Source of the DNA: Undibacterium parvum
GTDB taxonomy: Bacteria > Pseudomonadota > Gammaproteobacteria > Burkholderiales > Burkholderiaceae_D
Direction of reading: 5' to 3'
Length of the DNA stretch: 64,000 nt
NCBI RefSeq assembly: GCF_003955735.1
Contig: NZ_CP034464.1
Coordinates: 4,774,001-4,838,000 of the forward strand
A model generated the notes under the pieces. The model had not been told where the DNA came from and ran no database searches. It saw nothing but the letters and a program-made list of their open reading frames with translations. This document shows, piece by piece, positions 9,341 through 19,327 of this stretch. A program made the position numbers and the translations under genes. The stretch's first letter is position 1. Every line of letters starts with the position of its first letter.

Positions 9341-9553
9341 TCAGATGAAACACTCTAAAAACGCCAATCCAGCCACCGTAGTTTTTTTGCATTTTTAGCA
9401 TAAAATGTTATCCTATAGAAATAGCAATCTGCCAGCGCTGAAATATACTCGTATTTGCTCATGGCCTTGTCCACTTCCACCCGCTAACGCGAGCTTGATT
9501 TTAAGATTTTCACTTTTGAATTAAGACGCGATAGATTGATAAAGAGAATAGAC

Positions 9554-10222
9554 ATGCAACACAAAGCTCCTCGTCGCACCAGAGAACGCATACTTGAACT
9601 GTCACTGAGGTTATTCAACGAATTTGGCGAGCCAAATATCACCACGACAGTGATCGCCGAAGAAATGAATATCTCCCCAGGTAATCTCTACTATCATTTC
9701 AGAAACAAAGATGATATCGTTAATTCGATTTTCGTACAGTTCGATGCTGAAATTAATAAAAAACTCGCTTTCCCAGAGGGACGCAAGGCCAATATCCAGG
9801 ATATTTGGACTTACCTTCACCTTACTTTCGAGCTAGTGTGGCGTTACCGATTTTTCTATCGCGACTTAAATGACTTACTTTCTCGCAACCGCAAGCTAGA
9901 ATTAAATTTCAAACAGATCTTGAGCCACAAAACAAAAGTTGCCTCAGAGTTGTGCATAGGATTGAGATTAGACGGTGAATTTGAAGGAACTGATATGGAT
10001 ATTGACGCTTTGGCGACCAATATCGTCGTAGTTGCCACCTATTGGCTTTCGTATGAGTATGTTAGAAATCCAAGAAAATATACTGAATTGCAAACAATGT
10101 CCGATTCACTGGCGCGCGGTTGCTATCAAGTGATCGTGCTTATTAGCCCATATTTGCGCGGCGAGACCAAAACGGCATTTGAGAAACTTTCTCAAGAATA
10201 TTTGCAAAAATTACCTCAGTAA
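9554..10222 (+). CDS. TetR family transcriptional regulator
   Basis: 222 residues from the ATG at 9554. The N-terminal DNA-binding domain is complete (TRERILELSLRLFNEFGE, then the recognition part NISPGNLYYHFRNKDDIV at about 44-61). The C-terminal ligand domain (YRFFYRDLNDLLSRNRKL) matches the PF13972-type TetR C-terminal domain found in many proteobacteria. The following LOG gene is only 12 bases away and may be co-transcribed. Target and ligand cannot be read from the sequence. Confidence 0.92.
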   Translation: MQHKAPRRTRERILELSLRLFNEFGEPNITTTVIAEEMNISPGNLYYHFRNKDDIVNSIFVQFDAEINKKLAFPEGRKANIQDIWTYLHLTFELVWRYRFFYRDLNDLLSRNRKLELNFKQILSHKTKVASELCIGLRLDGEFEGTDMDIDALATNIVVVATYWLSYEYVRNPRKYTELQTMSDSLARGCYQVIVLISPYLRGETKTAFEKLSQEYLQKLPQ

Positions 10223-10234
10223 TAAAATTTCCAA

Positions 10235-10816
10235 ATGAAGTCCATTTGCGTATATTGCGGCTCGTCGCCGGGTGCATCTGAAATTTATGCTTCAGGTGCG
10301 CGCGACTTGGCAAGAGTCCTAGTCGCGCATCAAATTTCTTTGGTGTATGGTGGTGGCAGTATAGGCTTAATGGGAATACTCGCCGATGAAGTTCTGCGAC
10401 TTGGTGGTCATGTTATCGGTGTGATACCGAAAGCCTTGATGGATAAAGAGCTTGGGCACACGCAGTTAAGCAAACTTCACATCGTTCAGAACATGCATCA
10501 ACGCAAGGCATTAATGTCTGAATTATCCGATGGTTTCATTGCGCTCCCAGGAGGCATAGGAACACTGGAAGAGTTATTTGAAATGTTCACTTGGCTACAA
10601 TTAGGCATACACAACAAACCCTTAGGAATACTCAATATCAACGGTTTTTACGACCAATTGATAGAGTTTTTAAAGCACACGGTAAAAACAAAATTTCTTG
10701 CATCTGAACAATTGGATTTACTCATCAAGGAAACTGATCCCGAATTATTGTTGCAAAGTTTAAGTAATTTTCACTATACCCAGATCAAAAAAGGCTTACA
10801 TCTGAAAGACAGTTAG
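10235..10816 (+). CDS. LOG family protein (TIGR00730), nucleoside 5'-monophosphate phosphoribohydrolase
   Basis: 193 residues with a Rossmann-like fold. The signature PGGIGTLEE is at residues 105-113 and the catalytic R90-K91 pair lies in MHQRKALM; GGGSIGLMG at about 39-47 binds phosphate. The family releases free base from nucleoside monophosphates; plant and bacterial members make active cytokinins, and others are thought to clean up nucleotides. Which applies here is unknown. Probably co-transcribed with the TetR gene upstream. Confidence 0.92.
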   Translation: MKSICVYCGSSPGASEIYASGARDLARVLVAHQISLVYGGGSIGLMGILADEVLRLGGHVIGVIPKALMDKELGHTQLSKLHIVQNMHQRKALMSELSDGFIALPGGIGTLEELFEMFTWLQLGIHNKPLGILNINGFYDQLIEFLKHTVKTKFLASEQLDLLIKETDPELLLQSLSNFHYTQIKKGLHLKDS

Positions 10817-11067
10817 TGCGTGACAAACCACCCAAGCGTACCCACTCAGCCCGCCCTATTAATGTATTACATTCAGCAAAACGGCCATTAAAATATCACT
10901 GAATCTACTACATTATCCCGATATGAATCCTTTCATTTTACGCATTCTCCACAACTTGTTGAGTTCATCAGAAAACAATATGTCTGTTATTCAGCCACAA
11001 GCACTGATTTGATGTATTTACAGAGTAAAATGCGGCTTCAAATCTTCTTTTCAGTGTTTATCAAATC

Positions 11068-11277
11068 ATGAAATTTTCTAAGCAATTTCAATTGTACGAA
11101 TCCGAAGCCACGCTCTTCATAAATCAATTGAAGCAAAACAACGCACACCTAGAACAAAATCAACGTGAAGGTCGCGCCCTCCTTTGGGATAAAGCCCCAC
11201 TCGATCTAGACACGCAAAAACGCAATGATGCTAGCCGCCTAGAGCAACCAGCTTACGTTTACCAATCCAAAATCTAA
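11068..11277 (+). CDS. DUF3460 family protein
   Basis: A 69-residue soluble, strongly charged protein (FINQLKQNNAHLEQNQREGR, then LLWDKAPLDLD). DUF3460 is a small betaproteobacterial family of unknown function that regularly precedes scpA, as here with 19 bases between. Twenty-odd residues in the middle predict a coiled helix. A TAAAAT box lies about 45 bases before the start, so the scpA-panC unit may begin with this gene. Confidence 0.85.
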   Translation: MKFSKQFQLYESEATLFINQLKQNNAHLEQNQREGRALLWDKAPLDLDTQKRNDASRLEQPAYVYQSKI

Positions 11278-11296
11278 GCGCTAAGAGTTAGCCAAG

Positions 11297-12145
11297 ATGC
11301 AAACCTTGCCGGCAATCGACTTGCCTTTAATAGGTGAGAAAGACAGTACGCCAGATACTGTCGATGGTTTGGCATTTGCAAAGCTATATGGCGAGCCATT
11401 ATTTAAACTACCAAATGACCTATATATTCCACCCGATGCTCTAGAAGTATTTCTCGAAGCATTCGAAGGACCTTTGGATCTGCTGTTGTATTTGATACGC
11501 AAACAAAATTTCAATATCCTCGACATTCCAATGGCGCAAGTCACCTTGCAATATTTAACTTACGTCGAGCAGATTCGAAAGAGCAATCTTGAACTGGCAG
11601 CGGAATATTTACTGATGGCAGCAATGCTGATAGAAATAAAATCACGCATGCTCTTACCGAGTAAAAAAAGCACCGCCGGAGACGAGGTTGATGATCCACG
11701 TGCAGCACTGGTACGTCGATTATTGGAATACGAGCAAATGAAATTGGCGGCCTACGACCTCAACACCATTCCACAGCTAGGTCGTGATTTTCTCCATTCT
11801 CAAGTTTTTATTGAGCAAAATACAGTACTACATTGGCCAGAAGTTGAAATTGCCGATCTACAAGCTGCATGGGCAGATGTTATCAAGCGGGCGACCTTGG
11901 TGGCTCATCATAAAATTAGTCGAGAAGAACTCTCGGTACGTGCTCACATGAGTAGTATCTTACGTCGCTTGCAGTCCAGCAAATTTGTGGAGTTCTGTGA
12001 CTTGTTCGACACAAGTAAAGGCGCGCCGGTTTTAGTGGTGAATTTTGTCGCCTTACTCGAACTAGCGAAAGAAACGCTGATCGAGATCACCCAGGCTGAA
12101 GCCTTTGCCCCTATTTATGTTCGCTTAGCTTACTCCCCAAACTGA
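11297..12145 (+). CDS. scpA: Segregation and condensation protein A
   Basis: 282 residues. The kleisin N-terminal signature FEGPLDLLLYLIRKQNFNIL (about residues 55-74) and the following LTYVEQIRKSNLELAAEYLLM identify ScpA, which bridges the Smc dimer and binds ScpB for chromosome condensation and segregation. The C-terminal winged-helix part (ISREELSVRAHMSSIL and FCDLFD) is complete. An extra 40 or so residues precede the kleisin signature, common in betaproteobacteria. scpB is not in the window. Confidence 0.95.
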   Translation: MQTLPAIDLPLIGEKDSTPDTVDGLAFAKLYGEPLFKLPNDLYIPPDALEVFLEAFEGPLDLLLYLIRKQNFNILDIPMAQVTLQYLTYVEQIRKSNLELAAEYLLMAAMLIEIKSRMLLPSKKSTAGDEVDDPRAALVRRLLEYEQMKLAAYDLNTIPQLGRDFLHSQVFIEQNTVLHWPEVEIADLQAAWADVIKRATLVAHHKISREELSVRAHMSSILRRLQSSKFVEFCDLFDTSKGAPVLVVNFVALLELAKETLIEITQAEAFAPIYVRLAYSPN

Positions 12146-12182
12146 AGCATTTCTATTTAAGTTTCAGGTTTCTAATCCATAA

Positions 12183-13042
<860 letters not shown>

Positions 13043-13043
<1 letters not shown>

Positions 13044-13930
13044 TGCAAAAAGTCTTTTGCTTCAGCCTGCTGCTATTAAGTCTATTTTCAGCGACAAATA
13101 GTTCATCAGCCAGCGTATCGGTGCAAGATGACGCTAAGCACATAATAAAGTTAGCGACTCCAGCGAAGCGCATCATTAGCCTGGCACCGCACGCAACAGA
13201 GTTACTGTTTGAAGCGGGCGCCAGGCACTTGATAGTGGGCGTCAGCGATTACAGCGACTATCCAGAGGCCGCAAAAAAAATTACTCCCATAGGCAATATT
13301 TTCGCCCTAGATCTGGAGAGATTAATCAGGCTAAAACCAGATTTAATCGTGGTCTGGGGCACAGGCAACGCTAAACTGATTGTAGACAAACTTCGCGGGC
13401 TTAAAATCCCGGTCTTCGAGAGTGAACCGCGTAGTTTCGAAATGCTTGCCAGCTCTTTAGAGCGCCTATCTATCTTGACTGGGCTTGATGAAACCGGAGT
13501 TGCTGCGGCGAATAGATTTCGAAATCGCCTAGAGCTACTTCGTAGTACTTACGCGCTTAAACCTTCTGAAAAAAAACTCAGCGTTTTTTACCAAGTGTGG
13601 GGCAAGCCCTTAATGACATTAAATAACCAGCATTTGGTCTCTTCGGCGATCAGCCTATGTGGTGGAGTAAATATTTTTGGCGACCTCAAAGACCTTAGTC
13701 CCAGCGTTACGATAGAGGCCGTGTTGGCAGCAGATCCCCAAGTGATAATCACCACCAGTGGAGAACAACAAGATAATCTGTCAAATTGGCTGCAATTTAA
13801 TAAATTATCCGCTGTCAGCAAAGCAAACCTTTACACAATTAAAGGTGATTGGTTAAATCGTGCCGGCCCGAGGGTACTTGATGGCACAGAGGAACTTTGC
13901 AAAAACTTAAAAACCGCGAGAACGAAGTGA
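13043..13930 (+). CDS. BtuF-like cobalamin-binding periplasmic protein
   Basis: 295 residues with a Sec signal peptide of about 22. The substrate-binding core (AKRIISLAPHATELLFEAGA, VGVSDYSDYPEAA, LKPDLIVVWG) is that of BtuF-type proteins that pass vitamin B12 to BtuCD. FYQVWGKPLMTLNNQH and LNRAGPRVLDG are shared almost word for word with the BtuF gene at 27180-28124, so the two are paralogues. It sits far from the btuCD genes and is coupled to panC. Its ligand could be a cobinamide or another tetrapyrrole; this cannot be decided here. Confidence 0.87.
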
Positions 13931-13932
13931 GC

Positions 13933-14757
13933 TTAATTCCAGTGGCGTGGATCGACCTGGTAATAGGCTCTGACCTGCTCAAATAGTTCTGGATGAAAAC
14001 GCGCTAAATCCATACTTTTCTCAAAAAACGCCTCGGTAACAACCGCAAAAAACTCTGCAGGATTACTTGCCCCATAATGATCGAGAACGCTAAATTGATT
14101 AGTTGCGGCTGCGCTCTTCAATGCCTCAAATTCGATAGAGAAAATTTGAGACCAACGTCGATAACTCTCTCGGTTTGATAAATACGGTACACCATTACTC
14201 GCACCTGTCTCACTATCGAGCTGATGCGCAAACTCATGTAAAACCACATCATGCCCGTCAGACAATTGGGTTGATGTTATTGCGTCGTTTCGCACATGAT
14301 CCCATGCCAGAATGACTCTTCCATCACTCCAAGATTCGCCAGACAAAGTTTGATTGGCATGCGTGACCCCACCGCCCAGACCAGTTTCTACGCGCGGGGC
14401 CACGAATGCCGTGGGATAAACCAAAACAAATTTCAAACCTGGATAAACGGCAGTCGGACGATTCAACAATAACATACAGGCCTTGGCGGCTATCGTTACC
14501 CTGATCTCGTCAGTAATAACTTGCCCGCCACAACCCACAAATTTTTTTTGATGTAAAAATTGTTTAATCAGTCGTTTTAATTGCAACTGCAAATCAACTG
14601 GCATCCTAGAATAGACAGGCAGATTTCGCCTTAATATTTTCGAAAATTGAGATGGAAAAGCATGAGCAATAGCACGTCGCAAGCGATATCCTGGCCAAAA
14701 TACGCATATACCTATTCCTATCGAGAGTAGCAACAGCAGCGCCATTATTGGTTCCAT
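13933..14757 (-). CDS. mtfA: MtfA-type zinc peptidase (M90)
   Basis: 274 residues from the ATG at 14757, which has GGA at a good distance; a GTG eight codons upstream is possible. An N-terminal membrane segment (MALLLLLSIGIGICVFW) is followed by the peptidase domain with HEFAHQLD, whose His and Glu residues (H174, E175, H178) bind zinc and catalyse. E. coli MtfA binds the repressor Mlc and so affects glucose PTS expression, and it has aminopeptidase activity; the membrane segment is typical of beta- and gammaproteobacterial members with extended N-termini. Convergent with the BtuF-like gene, two bases apart. Confidence 0.92.
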   Translation of the reverse strand: MEPIMALLLLLSIGIGICVFWPGYRLRRAIAHAFPSQFSKILRRNLPVYSRMPVDLQLQLKRLIKQFLHQKKFVGCGGQVITDEIRVTIAAKACMLLLNRPTAVYPGLKFVLVYPTAFVAPRVETGLGGGVTHANQTLSGESWSDGRVILAWDHVRNDAITSTQLSDGHDVVLHEFAHQLDSETGASNGVPYLSNRESYRRWSQIFSIEFEALKSAAATNQFSVLDHYGASNPAEFFAVVTEAFFEKSMDLARFHPELFEQVRAYYQVDPRHWN

Positions 14758-14963
14758 TATATGTCCAGACTTACAGTTCACTTCACTTTAAGTAAGTCAG
14801 CTTTGGTGCGACAGAACGACAAAACAGCACCGCGCCGCTCTTTGCTTACATCCAATAATTGGGGCTTAAAACTAGAATATCAATAATAATCCGGCACTCA
14901 GCAGACTATTCCGATAACTGAGATAATATCAATTCTTTTAATGCAATTTTTTAATGGAATTAA

Positions 14964-15839
14964 ATGCGCAAAGGAATACTCTACGCCACAGTGTGCTACT
15001 CAGCCTGGGGTCTATTTCCAATCTACTTTAAAGCCCTGCATGAAATTTCTCCAATAGAAATCCTGCTCTACAGGATGTTATTTTCTTTAGTCTTTTTACT
15101 TGCTATTTTAAGCTGGCGTAATCAATGGGCATGGGTGCGACTAGTGCTTCGCACGCCAAAATTGATAGCAGGCTTCGGCGCAAGCGCGCTACTACTCTCG
15201 ATTAACTGGTTCATTTACATCTGGGCGATTAACAATGGAAGAGTAATCGACGCTAGCCTCGGATATTTCATCACCCCCTTAGTGAGCGTGCTACTTGGCT
15301 ATGCGTTCCTACATGAGCGATTGCCGCGCTTACAAAGTGTGGCACTAGGTTTCGCCGCTGCTGGCGTCGCGTGGTTGGCATGGCAAACCGGTCATCCACC
15401 CTGGATAGGCTTAGCACTTGCACTGTCTTTTGGTACTTACGGCCTACTAAGAAAAACCGCGGCCCTAGGCGCATTGGAAGGATTATCCCTGGAAACAGCC
15501 CTGCTCTTTCCGTTTGCACTAGGCTATTTACTTTGGCTAAGCGATCAAGGTCAAACCAGCTACCTAACAAGTAGCGATAGCGCCCGCTGGTTATTATTGG
15601 CGGCGGGCCCTATCACCGCCATTCCCCTACTCCTATTTGCCACAGCTGCCAGACGCATTCCTATGGCGACCCTAGGCGTCTTACAATACATTTCACCCAC
15701 GATACAATTGATACTCGGTGTCTATCTCTATAATGAATCGTTTGGTTCAGCACGACTCATGGGCTTTCTTGCAATATGGCTAGGCTTAGCGCTGTATTCT
15801 TTCGAAGGTATTAGAAATACGTATTTAGCGAGAAAATGA
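14964..15839 (+). CDS. rarD: RarD protein, EamA/DMT family transporter
   Basis: 291 residues with about ten membrane helices in two EamA repeats. The opening GILYATVCYSAWGLFPIYFK and SINWFIYIWAINNGRVIDAS are typical of RarD, an inner-membrane permease of the drug/metabolite superfamily first linked with chloramphenicol sensitivity; its natural substrate is not established. Monocistronic, with 180 bases of free upstream sequence shared with the divergent mtfA. Confidence 0.93.
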   Translation: MRKGILYATVCYSAWGLFPIYFKALHEISPIEILLYRMLFSLVFLLAILSWRNQWAWVRLVLRTPKLIAGFGASALLLSINWFIYIWAINNGRVIDASLGYFITPLVSVLLGYAFLHERLPRLQSVALGFAAAGVAWLAWQTGHPPWIGLALALSFGTYGLLRKTAALGALEGLSLETALLFPFALGYLLWLSDQGQTSYLTSSDSARWLLLAAGPITAIPLLLFATAARRIPMATLGVLQYISPTIQLILGVYLYNESFGSARLMGFLAIWLGLALYSFEGIRNTYLARK

Positions 15840-15886
15840 ACTCGTCACGACAGCAAGAAACACGGCATGTCGATTAAAAAACTGCC

Positions 15887-16330
15887 TTAAGCGAAGTCGC
15901 GTATCCATAAGTTAGCTTCATCCAAATTATCAAAAATGGCGAAGGGCCAATCGAGCGCACTATAATTTTTAATCGCTACTGGCCGCATGAAGGCCAGTCC
16001 TTCCAGATGCGCAGGGATAACATAGGCGGTCGCCTTATGCGCCAGACCCGCCCCTTTTAACATTTTCAACAGCTCCGCATGACCCACCATCACCTCGGGT
16101 GACGCCAATACGCTGCCTGAAAATTCGACAATTTCGGTGAATGGCCCTTGTCCGACATGGCTACTGAGAAATTCCCCCTCAAGTGCCACCAAAGCATTCA
16201 TTAATTCCAGATTAAATGGCCCACAAGCTTGTACCGAAATAGTCTTGCCTCGCAAGGCCATATCTACCCGTCCATGTTGCTTGAAAGCGCCTTGCGCATG
16301 TTGCACGGTACTGTTTTTTACGGTTTTCAT
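15887..16330 (-). CDS. Hypothetical protein, SpoIIAA/STAS-like
   Basis: 147 residues from the ATG at 16330. The pattern (short strand-helix units, VDMALRGKTISVQACGPFN and IVEFSGSVLASPE) recalls the small STAS/SpoIIAA-like proteins seen in many Oxalobacteraceae and ends with FAIFDNLDEANLWIRDF, a common C-terminal helix of that group. No catalytic motif is visible. The frame continues upstream through a hexamer repeat to 16402 and would add a strange VKVKVRVEV stretch; I treat that part as leader. Function unknown. Confidence 0.7.
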   Translation of the reverse strand: MKTVKNSTVQHAQGAFKQHGRVDMALRGKTISVQACGPFNLELMNALVALEGEFLSSHVGQGPFTEIVEFSGSVLASPEVMVGHAELLKMLKGAGLAHKATAYVIPAHLEGLAFMRPVAIKNYSALDWPFAIFDNLDEANLWIRDFA

Positions 16331-16343
16331 TCCACACCTAATT

Positions 16344-16379
16344 CCGACTTCAACTCTGACTTTGACTTTGACTCTGACA
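16344..16379. repeat. Six imperfect hexamers (TTGACT-type)
   Basis: Six units of six bases (CCGACT, TCAACT, CTGACT, TTGACT, TTGACT, CTGACA) directly before the start codon of the minus-strand hypothetical gene, in its leader or promoter. Confidence 0.8.
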
Positions 16380-16531
16380 TCACGCTGTAAGCTATGGCTC
16401 AAGCAGTACTATTATAGATCTCAGTATACAAGAATGCTTAGCTTACCAAGTCTCACACCTGGCAAGATGGCAGCCATTGTTGTAGGTCAAGAACAGCAGT
16501 CAGAATCAAGTTCGCTTTTGTGATAAAGTAC

Positions 16532-16655
16532 GCGCTCGCTAGGGGTCCTGGATTTATGAGGAATACGCCTGCACTTTAGAGTGCTGCTATTTTTCGAATT
16601 TGGGTGAGAGAGTCCCTTCCTACCTGATCTGGATAATGCCAGCGAAGGGAAGCGC
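16532..16655 (+). promoter_or_regulatory. TPP riboswitch (THI element)
   Basis: The conserved parts are in order: AGGGGTCC at 16541, the pyrimidine-sensing GGTGAGAGAGTCCC near 16602-16615, and the pyrophosphate arm CTACCTGATCTGGATAATG, CCAGCGAAGGGAAGC ending near 16653. GCGCT at 16532 can pair with AGCGC at 16651 to close P1. It lies about 90 bases before the ATG of a TonB-dependent receptor on the same strand. No T-rich terminator lies between, so control is more probably at translation. Binding of thiamin pyrophosphate normally turns the downstream gene off. Confidence 0.92.
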
Positions 16656-16745
16656 AAAGTGCTTCATTCTTCTTTGTTTGCTCCCGCGCCATGCAAGGTC
16701 CAGTCAGACCATATTCGCAATCACGCGCAACAAAAAGAGCACATC

Positions 16746-18866
16746 ATGTCTAAGCAAAATCATCGTCGTTCCGTCCTTACCTTAGCGATCGCACAGGCCT
16801 TCGTATTTGCGCCATCCGCATACGCCCAAACTAAAGAACAATCTCTGCAAGAGGTGATCATCACAGCTAGCAAAGCGAGTGAACTGCAAGAGCGGAGCAC
16901 TAAAGCCGGCGGTTTCATAGAGACCACTTTACTCGAAACACCGGCCTCGGTCAGCGTTTTTACACTAGCACAAATGCAGGATTTACGCATACGCCAAACC
17001 AGCGATGCCATGAAATTCGATGCTAGCGTCAACGACGCATATAACGCTGTGGGCTACGCTGAACAATTCTCCATCCGCGGCTTCGCGCTCGATAATGCAT
17101 CGAGTTACCGCAAGGATGGTTTTGCGATTCCAGGCGGTGCCTCCATCCCGCTTGAGAATAAAGAACGCATAGAAGTATTAAAAGGCATAGCCGGCTTCCA
17201 GGCAGGTTTTGCGACTCCAGGTGGTATTTTGAACTACCTCACCAAGCGCCCTAGTGCTGCAGCACTGCGTTCAGCGACACTGGAAGTAAGCGAGCGCGGC
17301 ACGGCGTACGGCGCCATTGACCTCGGCGGTATGTCAGACGACAAACGTTTCGGCTATCGTATCAACGCTGCTGGCGAACGCATGCGCTCCTACATCAAGG
17401 GTGCCGATGGTGAACGCCAGTTTGTTTCCGGCGCATTTGACTGGCATATCAGCCCGCAAGCCTTGCTGCAACTCGATCTCGATTACCAACATAAATCACA
17501 ATTATCGGCACCCGGCTTTCAACTATTCAACGGCACCGACCTGCCTCAGGGAATCAAGGCCGACATGATGCTCAACGACCAGCCATGGGCCAAACCAGTT
17601 GACACGCGCAATAGCAATCTCGGCCTGCGCTTTGAGTATCAGATCAACGCTGACTGGAGTGCCTCGATAGCGGCGAACAAGCATGAATTCAAACGTGACG
17701 ACTACACCGCCTTCCCTTATGGCTGCGGATCGGCCAATCTCTACCCCGGCTATTGCGCCAATGGTGACTATGATGTGTACGACTACCAGAGTGTCAACGA
17801 ATCTAAATCGATATTCGGCACTCAAGCCCAGATCAATGGAAAATTCAATACCGCCGGAATAAAACACCAGATTGCTGTGGGTGCATCAAGCTCGCAAAGA
17901 CGCGATTATTTCGGCGATTACATCTATGAATGGGTAGGCACTAGCAATATTTTCCATCCACAGATTACACCTCAATCGGCTAACTCTAGCGGTCCCGTTG
18001 TGCTTCGCCGTACCGATAAGGAATGGTCCTTATTCGCACAAGACATCATCAGCCTCAGTGACGCCTTGAATCTGCATCTGGGCCTGCGTCATCAGCACAT
18101 AGATCGTAGTCAGCTAAATAACAAGGGTTATACCAACAGCTATCTGTTGCCGAATCTCGCACTGGTACTAAAACCTGCGAATTACTGGTCGGTTTATGCC
18201 GCGTACAGCGAAGGACTAGAGCACGGTGGCATTGCGCCAAAAAACACCAGTAATGAAAATCTCATGCTTAGCCCGGGAAAGTCTCAGCAATTTGAATTCG
18301 GTAGCAAGGCCGAACTGGGCACAGCTTTAGTTGTCTCGGCCTCAGTCTTTCGCATTACTAAGCCTCTGGAATATATCAATGCCAACAACACTTATGTCAG
18401 CAATGGCGATGCCATACACACTGGACTAGAGTTATCGGCGCTCGGCACCTTAAGTCCGCAATTAAGCCTAGGGGCCAGCCTGACGGCGATTGATGCACGC
18501 CAAAAGAATATTGGCGATGCTCTGCTCGAAGACAAACGCGTGACCAATGTCCCTACGCTTAAATCGACCGTGTATCTGGATTACGCTCTGCAACAAGTAA
18601 AAGGCTTACATCTCAACACCAGTTGGCAACACGCGGGCAGTAAAGCCTTCAGTCCTGACAATAAGATTTCGGTGCCCGGCTATGACCTACTCAATTTTGG
18701 CGCGCGTTACGCTGTGCCCGTTGCTGGTATCGTCGCGACCATTCGTTTCAACGTCGACAATGCACTAGACAAATTCTACTGGCGCGATGTGACGCAATCC
18801 TCCGGCGGCTACCTATTCCCAGGAGCTCCACGCACCTACAAACTATCGGCTCAATTTGACTATTGA
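16746..18866 (+). CDS. TonB-dependent outer membrane receptor under TPP riboswitch control
   Basis: 706 residues from the ATG at 16746 (AAAGAG ribosome site; the frame is open back to 16659). Signal peptide about 1-27 ending SAYAQ, TonB box region LQEVIITASKA, plug domain (FSIRGFALDNASSYRKDGF, ENKERIEVLKGIAGFQAG, GGILNYLTKRPS) and a 22-strand barrel ending in Phe-Asp-Tyr typical of outer membrane proteins. By sequence it resembles siderophore receptors, but the riboswitch argues for uptake of thiamin or a thiamin precursor or phosphate. That assignment is inference. It is monocistronic and ends with a strong terminator. Confidence 0.93.
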   Translation: MSKQNHRRSVLTLAIAQAFVFAPSAYAQTKEQSLQEVIITASKASELQERSTKAGGFIETTLLETPASVSVFTLAQMQDLRIRQTSDAMKFDASVNDAYNAVGYAEQFSIRGFALDNASSYRKDGFAIPGGASIPLENKERIEVLKGIAGFQAGFATPGGILNYLTKRPSAAALRSATLEVSERGTAYGAIDLGGMSDDKRFGYRINAAGERMRSYIKGADGERQFVSGAFDWHISPQALLQLDLDYQHKSQLSAPGFQLFNGTDLPQGIKADMMLNDQPWAKPVDTRNSNLGLRFEYQINADWSASIAANKHEFKRDDYTAFPYGCGSANLYPGYCANGDYDVYDYQSVNESKSIFGTQAQINGKFNTAGIKHQIAVGASSSQRRDYFGDYIYEWVGTSNIFHPQITPQSANSSGPVVLRRTDKEWSLFAQDIISLSDALNLHLGLRHQHIDRSQLNNKGYTNSYLLPNLALVLKPANYWSVYAAYSEGLEHGGIAPKNTSNENLMLSPGKSQQFEFGSKAELGTALVVSASVFRITKPLEYINANNTYVSNGDAIHTGLELSALGTLSPQLSLGASLTAIDARQKNIGDALLEDKRVTNVPTLKSTVYLDYALQQVKGLHLNTSWQHAGSKAFSPDNKISVPGYDLLNFGARYAVPVAGIVATIRFNVDNALDKFYWRDVTQSSGGYLFPGAPRTYKLSAQFDY

Positions 18867-18895
18867 TTGCATAATTTTTACCATTTAAAAAATAA

Positions 18896-18934
18896 AAAGA
18901 CTGAGCAAGGAATGGACTGAGCTCAGTCTTTTTT
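18896..18934 (+). terminator. Intrinsic terminator of the TonB receptor gene
   Basis: Arms GACTGAGC and GCTCAGTC with a 14-base loop, A run before and six Ts after, 30 bases past the stop codon. Confidence 0.88.
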
Positions 18935-19039
18935 ACATTAAAAGAATATAAATTGAATCATTAAAATCAAAACAAATACTGCTCTGGTCTAAAATCTGCC
19001 TTTATCGGCTATATTTCGAAAATCTAGCGCAGCTTGAAC

Positions 19040-19068
19040 TTGTCAAGAACAGTGAAGCCGTGGATAAT
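19040..19068 (+). promoter_or_regulatory. Strong candidate sigma-70 promoter upstream of rpoD
   Basis: TTGTCA (19040-19045) and GATAAT (19063-19068) with exactly 17 bases between, each one base or two from consensus. A start near 19075 would lead straight into the terminator at 19115-19140, so the product is either a 65-base RNA or a rpoD leader with premature termination. Confidence 0.6.
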
Positions 19069-19114
19069 CCTGTCCTCGTCCCTTTTTCAAGAACCTGTTT
19101 GAACGAAAGAAAAC

Positions 19115-19140
19115 AGCCCGCTTTAGCCAGCGGGCTTTTT
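19115..19140 (+). terminator. Intrinsic terminator between promoter and rpoD
   Basis: Perfect arms AGCCCGCT and AGCGGGCT with a six-base loop, followed by a T run. It is separate from the receptor gene terminator 200 bases upstream, which means something is transcribed from 18935-19115. The other bases of 18867-19327 show no gene. Confidence 0.88.
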
Positions 19141-19327
19141 CATCTAACTGTTCATGATCTGTAGCGAGCGATCTTAGTCTGAATATGCGCAAATGAAAGT
19201 CTCAGGACTTCTGATCGCAAGCACAACTGAGATCACGACCAACAGGTCAGCACATCAAGAGGTTCTCGTTTTTTGCTCTTGCCACACCATTTTGACAAGT
19301 AATTGTTGTCGTACTCGATTTTGTTAC

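Noticed and set aside
18935..19039. tRNA or 6S RNA upstream of rpoD
   Set aside because: No cloverleaf or CCA end, and the symmetrical bulge of 6S RNA is not recognisable.
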